Assembly (NCBI GenBank): GCA_030539475.1
Contig: JAUNRY010000019.1
Location: 5,122-16,155, forward strand
Direction: 5' to 3'
Origin: Bacteroidia bacterium
GTDB taxonomy: Bacteria; Bacteroidota; Bacteroidia; Bacteroidales; Dysgonomonadaceae
Length of the DNA stretch: 11,034 nt
Part shown: positions 6,529-11,034 of the stretch, piece by piece
Layout: every line of letters begins with the position of its first letter
How positions within the stretch are numbered: position 1 is the stretch's first letter
Translations under genes and position numbers: made by a program
Notes under the pieces: generated by a model
Database searches by the model: none
The model's input: only the letters and a program-made list of their open reading frames with translations
What the model was told of the DNA's origin: nothing

Positions 6529-7395
6529 TTAAGCGTCTACCGGTACTATCTTCTCTACAACCGGAGGTTTTTCTTTCTTCGGCGGAAAGTTGAGTTCCAA
6601 AATGGAGTTTGTTGGACAAACCGGAACGCATTTGCGGCATAAGCGACATTTATCGTCGATGATGAACGCCAGGTTGTTTTCGATAGTAATGGCCTCGAAA
6701 GGACAAACCTGCTGACATTTAGTGCATCCGATGCAAGCCACGTTGCACGCTTTTTTGGCCACGGCGCCTTTGTCTTTGTTCACACAGCTTACGTAAATGC
6801 GGCGCGACTTAGGCCCTTGCTTGCGCAACTCGATAATGTCTTTGGGGCAGGCTTTCACACATGCTCCGCAGGCCGTGCACTTGTCTTCCACCACTTCGGG
6901 AAGCATGGTTGCCGGATTTATATGGATGGCATCGAATGTGCACGATACTTCGCAATCGCCCAAGCCGTAACAGCCAAACGAACATCCGGTATCGCCGCCG
7001 TAAAGCGATGCGGCAATGGCGCAGTTGGAAACGCCGTCGTATAAATTCAGCCGCGGACGTTCGTCGCACGACCCGCTACACCTTACCACAGCAATTTTTT
7101 TGGCGGAAGTTGCCGCTATTTTTCCCAAGATTTCGGCTACTTTGTTCATCGTGTCCTGGCCGCCAACGGGACAGTTCAAATCGTCCAGCGTTTCGGCTTC
7201 CACGCAGGCTCTCGCAAACGACGCGCATCCCGGAAATCCGCAACCGCCGCAGTTAGCCGCAGGCAGCGCGTCCTGAACTTCTTCGATGCGGGGGTCTTCT
7301 TCCACGTGAAATTTGCGCGAGACAAAGTAGAGTATGGCGGCGCTTCCGGCGCCAATGGCTCCCAATGTAGCAACAGCAGAAAGTAATACACTCAT
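6529..7395 (-). CDS. rnfB: Rnf electron transport complex subunit RnfB (RsxB), multi-cluster ferredoxin
   Basis: RnfB is the entry point for electrons from reduced ferredoxin. The 288 residues start with one membrane anchor (about 4-25). The RnfB Fe-S domain follows: Cys49, 52 and 57 in NCGGCGFPGC, plus Cys75. A middle block has many cysteines (106, 110, 125, 138, 142, 148, 152). Ferredoxin motifs then follow: C-x2-C-x2-C-x3-CP at 173-183, a cluster at 221-231 preceded by extra Cys204 and Cys217, and another at 250-260. This is the long, multi-cluster form known in anaerobes. It ends in a Lys/Pro tail from about residue 271. It sits 12 bases after rseC and 54 before rnfC. No strong Shine-Dalgarno is visible, as is common in Bacteroidota. 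Confidence 0.96.
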   Translation of the reverse strand: MSVLLSAVATLGAIGAGSAAILYFVSRKFHVEEDPRIEEVQDALPAANCGGCGFPGCASFARACVEAETLDDLNCPVGGQDTMNKVAEILGKIAATSAKKIAVVRCSGSCDERPRLNLYDGVSNCAIAASLYGGDTGCSFGCYGLGDCEVSCTFDAIHINPATMLPEVVEDKCTACGACVKACPKDIIELRKQGPKSRRIYVSCVNKDKGAVAKKACNVACIGCTKCQQVCPFEAITIENNLAFIIDDKCRLCRKCVPVCPTNSILELNFPPKKEKPPVVEKIVPVDA

Positions 7396-7407
7396 ATTTT
7401 TAAGATA

Positions 7408-7818
7408 TCAATGGTTGTTTTTGATAGTAAATTTAAAAGAATTCGCCATTTTATCGCGCAATAAATACAACGCTAAATAATAAGGCGCCAAAGCAATAAT
7501 GGAAGCCATTGCGGCTTCAATTTCTCCAAAGTTCCAAACCGAGGTTGTTAAAACGAGCATGGCCACAAGAATGAGGATGGGAACAACAAACGCCCATAAA
7601 ACTGCCTTGTAGCCCATCGATTCTTTTCCTTCGACGGTTACAAGATCGTTTATTTTATAGTGTCCGCTAAAATCGGTTATATCCACAATTTTCTCTTTCG
7701 AGTCGGCAGCCATGCACGAGCCCTTGGCGTGGCAAGCGCTGCAAGCCGATTCCTGTAAGATTTTAACGGATAACTTATTTCCCGATACACTCGCTATGAT
7801 TCCTTGGTGTTCAATCAT
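7408..7818 (-). CDS. RseC/MucC-family membrane protein (SoxR-reducing system type)
   Basis: The 136-residue protein has the RseC/MucC layout. A soluble N-terminal part carries C-x2-C-x5-C (Cys26, Cys29, Cys35, in ACSACHAKGSC), then two membrane segments at about 71-93 and 101-121, and a short basic end. In Escherichia coli RseC works with the Rsx proteins in keeping SoxR reduced. In Bacteroidota this gene regularly leads the rnf operon, where its role is less clear; a part in assembling or regulating the complex is an inference. The three cysteines could bind a metal or take part in redox chemistry. It is the first gene of the operon, about 38 bases after a TAnnTTTG box. Confidence 0.88.
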   Translation of the reverse strand: MIEHQGIIASVSGNKLSVKILQESACSACHAKGSCMAADSKEKIVDITDFSGHYKINDLVTVEGKESMGYKAVLWAFVVPILILVAMLVLTTSVWNFGEIEAAMASIIALAPYYLALYLLRDKMANSFKFTIKNNH

Positions 7819-7855
7819 AAATTGACTTTCTGTTTCCTATTTCAGAATGACGCTG

Positions 7856-7863
7856 CAAAAGTA
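7856..7863 (-). promoter_or_regulatory. Probable -7 box of the rseC-rnf operon promoter
   Basis: Read on the minus strand this is TACTTTTG followed by cagcg, matching the Bacteroidota -7 consensus TAnnTTTG in a context common for that phylum. It lies about 38 bases before the rseC ATG, giving a leader of roughly 30 bases. I do not see a clean -33 TTTG at the usual distance, so the call rests on the -7 box and its position. Confidence 0.55.
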
Positions 7864-7950
7864 ATGATTATTTTTGTGATTTTGTAGGTTATTTGATTGA
7901 TTTAACGATTGAGGTTTTTTTGTTTTCTGGAATATGTCGGATAAATTTCT

Positions 7951-7958
7951 TAATTTTG
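7951..7958 (+). promoter_or_regulatory. Possible -7 box for the small ORF and dpp4
   Basis: TAATTTTG on the plus strand fits TAnnTTTG. It lies 24 bases before the ATG of the small frame-broken ORF and about 236 before the dpp4 ATG. No clean -33 box is seen. Another plus-strand match, TATTTTTG at 7869-7876, is an alternative. I see no closer box before dpp4, so dpp4 may be transcribed through the small ORF. Confidence 0.4.
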
Positions 7959-7982
7959 TGTCTCGCAAATAGGCATTGAAAG

Positions 7983-8179
7983 ATGGATGAGGTGGTGAAA
8001 CGCATTGTTGATGAACGCAAGTCGAAATCGATGAGCGGCACAAGCAGTTTTATTACCGCGGATTGCAGGAATTTCCGCGCGTAAGAGATTTTCTAACCAA
8101 CACATGCCTTTCGGCGCAAGACACCTATCGGGAGTGGGTAAAGTATTTTTATCCCGATTTAGATCAACATGTTCAATAA
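7983..8179 (+). pseudogene. Small ORF upstream of dpp4 broken by one frameshift
   Basis: From the ATG at 7983 the frame reads MDEVVKRIVDERKSKS and then turns to nonsense, stopping at the TAA ending the codon after CRNFRA. One frame over, from 8030, 49 codons read as plausible protein (DERHKQFYYRGLQEFPRVRD, later DTYREWVKYFYPDLDQHVQ) ending at TAA 8177-8179. That second frame has a stop just upstream and no ATG of its own. Restoring one base near 8030 would give a continuous product of about 65 residues, basic and rich in aromatics. I do not recognise the family. It may be a decayed gene, a sequencing or assembly error, or less likely a programmed shift; no canonical slippery heptamer is visible. 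The gene ends 15 bases before dpp4, so co-transcription is likely. Confidence 0.5.
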
Positions 8180-8194
8180 CAATCAGCACACAAT

Positions 8195-10354
8195 ATGAAA
8201 AAAACGTTACTATTCTTCTGCTTTGTAAGCAGCGTTTTGCTCTTGCAAGCCCAAAACTACACGTTGAACGACCTTGTGGAGGGCCGCTTCTCGGCGCGGG
8301 GTATCCGCCAGATGGAGTCTGCGGCCGACGGGATGCACTATTACCAGATGAATCCCCAGAACACGGCAGTCATAAAATTTGCGTACGCAACCGGCAACGC
8401 CGTGGATACGCTTTTCGATACCCGGCGGGCGCGCGAGTGCACATTCGATACTTTTCAGGGATTTTTGGTGAGCCCCGACGAAAACCGCGTAATTGTTTAC
8501 CGCGACCGCGAACAGATTTACCGCCGCTCGTTCAAAGCCAACTATTATTACCACGACGTGCGCCGCAACCTGGTGCGAAAACTCACGCAAAATCCGTCGA
8601 AACAAATGATTCCCACTTTCTCGCCCGACGGCCGGATGCTGGCTTACGTTATCGATAACAACATTTGGCTCACCAAATTCGATTTCGATACCGAATCGCA
8701 GGTTACCAAAGACGGCGAACGCAACAAAATCATCAACGGAGCCACCGATTGGGTGTACGAAGAGGAATTTTCCACCACCCGCCTGATGGAATTTTCGCCC
8801 GACAGCAAGCTGCTGGCGTTCGTTCGCTCCGACGAATCGCAAGTGCGGGAGTATCAGTTCCAGACGTTTGATCAGGAGCTTTATCCCGGCTTTTACACCT
8901 ACAAGTATCCCAAAGCGGGCGAGAAAAACTCGTCGGTGGAGCTGCGCGTATTCGATATCGACGCCCGCACCACCCGCAAAATGGACATCCCGCTCGAAGC
9001 CGACGGCTACATGCCGCGGATAACTTTCACCCACAATGCCGACGAGTTGGCGGCCATGACCCTCAACCGCAACCAGAACCGTTTTGATATGTATTTTGCC
9101 AATCCGAGAACAACCGTTTCGCGGCTTGTCTTGCGCGAAGAAAGCAACTATTTTGTGGATTCGGAATGGCTCGGAAGCATTCATTTTCTTCCCAACCGTT
9201 TCACCTATGTTTCGGAGCGAGACGGCTTCAGCCACATTTACATTTACGGCAATACGGGCACGCTGCAAAAGCAACTCACTACCGGGCAGTTCGATGTAAC
9301 CGGTTTGCTGGCCGTTGACGAGCAAACCAACACGGTTTTCTACGAAGCTGCCGACGAAAGCCCGCTTCGGCGAAACATTTACAAAGTGAATATCGACAAA
9401 GGACAGCCGCAAAAACTTTCCACCCGGCAGGGCTACAATTCGGCGTCGTTCAGCGCCAACGGCAAGTTTTTTGTGAACCGCTTCACCGATATAAATACGC
9501 CCACCGTTATATCGCTTCACGATGCCGGCGGAAAAGAACTGCGCGTGCTGGAAGACAACCAACAGGCTGCTGCTCAGGCCGCCTCGGCGCAATTGCCGAA
9601 AAGAGAATTTATTACTGTTCCCGCGGCCGACGGCATTACGCAGTTGAACGGATGGATTATACGGCCGGCTAACTTTAATGCTTCCCAAAAATATCCGGTG
9701 GTAATGGTGCAGTACAGCGGGCCAAATTCACAGCAAGTATTGGACAGATACGGAACCGACTGGCATTACGCGCTGGCCAATGACGGCTTTGTGGTAGCCG
9801 CCGTTGACGGACGCGGCACGGGAGCGCGGGGCGAGGAATTTCGCAAACAAACCTACATGAAACTGGGCGTTACAGAATCGGACGACCAGGTGGCGGCCGC
9901 CCGTTACCTGGGAACGTTGCCGTACGTTGACGCAAACCGCATCGGCATTTGGGGATGGAGCTACGGCGGCTACAACGTGCTGATGAGCATGAGCCGCGGA
10001 AACGGAATTTTCAAGGCCGGAGTAGCCATCGCGCCCGTTACCGATTGGAAGTTTTACGACACGGTTTACACCGAACGCTTTATGCGCACTCCGCAGCAAA
10101 ACGCGTCGGGATACAAAGCCGGATCGCCGCTGGAACTGGCTTCGCAATTGCAGGGACGCCTGTTGCTAATACACGGAACAACCGACGATAACGTTCATTT
10201 CCAGAACGCCGTGGAATATTCGCGCGCGCTCATTGCCGCCGGAAAACATTTCGATATGTTTTATTTCCCCGATAAAGATCATTCCATTTTCGGAGGAAAC
10301 GCCCGGTTGTATTTATACGAAAAAGTGATTGATTTCTTTAAAAATAATTTGTGA
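8195..10354 (+). CDS. dpp4: Dipeptidyl peptidase IV, secreted serine peptidase (family S9B)
   Basis: DPP IV removes N-terminal X-Pro or X-Ala dipeptides from peptides. In Bacteroidota it acts in the periplasm or at the cell surface during peptide uptake. The 719 residues match the usual bacterial length. A signal peptide occupies 1-19, with cleavage before Gln20 (LLLQA|Q). The N-terminal beta-propeller spans about 60-455 and holds DWVYEEEF (185-192), whose Glu189 and Glu190 bind the substrate N-terminus. The alpha/beta-hydrolase domain covers about 470-719. Its triad is Ser589 in GWSYGG, Asp664 in HGTTDDNVHF and His696 in DKDHS. Tyr507 (QYSGP) matches the oxyanion Tyr. In YTERFM (625-630) a Phe stands where the mammalian enzyme has its second substrate-pocket Tyr. 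No Shine-Dalgarno is visible at the start. Confidence 0.95.
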   Translation: MKKTLLFFCFVSSVLLLQAQNYTLNDLVEGRFSARGIRQMESAADGMHYYQMNPQNTAVIKFAYATGNAVDTLFDTRRARECTFDTFQGFLVSPDENRVIVYRDREQIYRRSFKANYYYHDVRRNLVRKLTQNPSKQMIPTFSPDGRMLAYVIDNNIWLTKFDFDTESQVTKDGERNKIINGATDWVYEEEFSTTRLMEFSPDSKLLAFVRSDESQVREYQFQTFDQELYPGFYTYKYPKAGEKNSSVELRVFDIDARTTRKMDIPLEADGYMPRITFTHNADELAAMTLNRNQNRFDMYFANPRTTVSRLVLREESNYFVDSEWLGSIHFLPNRFTYVSERDGFSHIYIYGNTGTLQKQLTTGQFDVTGLLAVDEQTNTVFYEAADESPLRRNIYKVNIDKGQPQKLSTRQGYNSASFSANGKFFVNRFTDINTPTVISLHDAGGKELRVLEDNQQAAAQAASAQLPKREFITVPAADGITQLNGWIIRPANFNASQKYPVVMVQYSGPNSQQVLDRYGTDWHYALANDGFVVAAVDGRGTGARGEEFRKQTYMKLGVTESDDQVAAARYLGTLPYVDANRIGIWGWSYGGYNVLMSMSRGNGIFKAGVAIAPVTDWKFYDTVYTERFMRTPQQNASGYKAGSPLELASQLQGRLLLIHGTTDDNVHFQNAVEYSRALIAAGKHFDMFYFPDKDHSIFGGNARLYLYEKVIDFFKNNL

Positions 10355-10389
10355 AACCCCCAAACATCAAACAATAAACCCCAAACACT

Positions 10390-10839
10390 ATGAACCTATT
10401 CGATACAATAAGCAACGAAATTAAAAAGGCAATGCTTGCCAAAGACAAAGTGCGTTTGGAAGCGTTGCGTGGCGTGAAAAAAGAGTTTCTGGAAGCCAAA
10501 ACCGCCAAAGGCGCGTCTGCCGAGCTTTCGGACGAGGCGGCCACCGCCATTCTGCAAAAAATGGTGAAACAGCGCAAAGACAGCGCGGAAATATATAAAT
10601 CGCAACACAGAGACGATTTGGCTGCCGACGAAATTGCACAACTGGAGGTTATTCAGGAGTTTCTTCCCGCTCAGCTTTCGGCGGAAGAGCTGGAAACGGA
10701 AATCGGGAAAATTATTGCCGATACCGGCGCCACTTCCATGAAAGACATGGGCAAAGTGATGGGTGCAGCCACCAAACAGCTCGCCGGAAAAGCCGAAGGC
10801 CGGGCTATTTCGGAAATGGTGAAGAAATTGCTGGGTTGA
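10390..10839 (+). CDS. YqeY/GatB-like domain protein
   Basis: This 149-residue protein is a stand-alone YqeY. The family shares a helical fold with the C-terminal part of GatB, the tRNA-dependent amidotransferase subunit, and a tRNA-related role has been suggested but not settled. Family signatures are visible: AMLAKDKVRLEALRGVKKEF near the N-terminus (15-34), QLEVIQEFLPAQLSAEEL in the middle (about 80-97) and GKVMGAATKQLAGKAEGR near the C-terminus (about 121-138), ending in a VKKLLG helix. It is predicted to be soluble and cytoplasmic, with no signal peptide or membrane segment. It starts 35 bases after dpp4 on the same strand, so it may share the transcript, though the products have no obvious functional link. 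Confidence 0.93.
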   Translation: MNLFDTISNEIKKAMLAKDKVRLEALRGVKKEFLEAKTAKGASAELSDEAATAILQKMVKQRKDSAEIYKSQHRDDLAADEIAQLEVIQEFLPAQLSAEELETEIGKIIADTGATSMKDMGKVMGAATKQLAGKAEGRAISEMVKKLLG

Positions 10840-10848
10840 GAATTTTTA

Positions 10849-10883
10849 CGGCGCCCGCCGCTTTCTTTCGCCGGTATCTTTTT
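10849..10883 (+). terminator. Weak candidate terminator after yqeY
   Basis: A cggcg at 10849-10853 can pair with cgccg at 10869-10873 across a 15-base loop, followed by gtatcttttt. The stem is only five pairs and the T run is interrupted, so this is a weak call. It lies 10 bases after the yqeY stop. Confidence 0.3.
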
Positions 10884-10895
10884 CAATGAACGGTT

Positions 10896-11034
10896 ATTTC
10901 GCCCGAAGGGAGAAATCTATTTAGGCATTCTTCTCTATATCCTGCCTACAACTTTCCGGCTTTAGTCAAGTTCGCCGGCATGTCCCGAATGGGACGAACA
11001 ATAATAGCCACAGGTGCAACCTGCGGTAACGGAA
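10896..11034. repeat. Cluster of small palindromes, REP-like intergenic sequence
   Basis: Three compact inverted repeats stand within this gene-free tail. At 10896-10916 nine-base arms around gaa have one mismatch. At 10982-10995 gtccc-gaat-gggac is perfect. At 11008-11026 ccacaggt-gca-acctgcgg has one mismatch. No ORF with family-like character is visible. The arrangement resembles dispersed palindromic sequences common between genes in Bacteroidota, but copy number cannot be judged from one window, and the element may continue beyond the edge. Confidence 0.45.

Noticed and set aside
8015..8035. Programmed -1 frameshift in the small ORF
   Set aside because: No X XXY YYZ slippery heptamer or obvious stimulatory hairpin is seen at the junction; mutation or a base error is simpler.
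7950..8189. A 79-residue minus-strand frame in the rseC-dpp4 intergenic region
   Set aside because: It is antisense to the better supported small plus-strand reading frame and shows no recognisable character.
8210..9688. A 492-residue minus-strand frame
   Set aside because: It is fully antisense to the dpp4 propeller region, whose plus frame has family motifs throughout. The minus frame is Val/Arg/Gly-rich without motifs, a side effect of G+C-rich codon choice.

Overview
The window looks like a Bacteroidota (probably Bacteroidales) chromosome. The Rnf gene order is rseC-rnfB-C-D-G-E-A. There is a secreted dipeptidyl peptidase IV of the bacterial S9B type. Most starts lack a Shine-Dalgarno, and intergenic promoter boxes of the Bacteroidota form TAnnTTTG can be read. 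I cannot name a genus from the sequence alone. I see no tRNA, rRNA, CRISPR array or insertion sequence.

Left edge (1-1349, minus strand): a long gene that runs off the window, so it has a start but no stop here. It encodes an exported protein with a Trp/Tyr/Gly-rich domain resembling DUF6600, followed by more than 200 residues of Ser/Arg/Asn/Thr low-complexity tail.

Centre (1533-7818, minus strand): an almost complete energy-conserving Rnf locus, read right to left. It starts with an RseC/MucC-type membrane protein, then RnfB, RnfC, RnfD, RnfG, RnfE and RnfA. Together these form a membrane ferredoxin:NAD+ oxidoreductase coupled to Na+ or H+ transport. Two things interrupt it. A HepT/MntA toxin-antitoxin pair, AT-rich relative to its flanks, sits between rnfC and rnfD. 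A 158-base spacer with degenerate heptanucleotide repeats sits between rnfE and rnfA. Related ~30-base leader elements sit directly upstream of the start codons of rnfC and rnfD. A TAnnTTTG box just upstream of rseC probably drives the operon.

Right (7819-11034, plus strand): the divergent intergenic region carries a small frame-broken reading frame with its own promoter-like box. It is followed by a full-length secreted DPP IV with its catalytic triad intact, then a YqeY/GatB-like gene. After that comes a gene-free tail with several small palindromes that resemble dispersed REP-like repeats.

Most of the window is ordinary housekeeping and energy metabolism. The items most worth a second look are the toxin-antitoxin module inside the Rnf operon, the paired leader elements, the frame-broken small gene and the edge-truncated Ser/Arg-tail protein.
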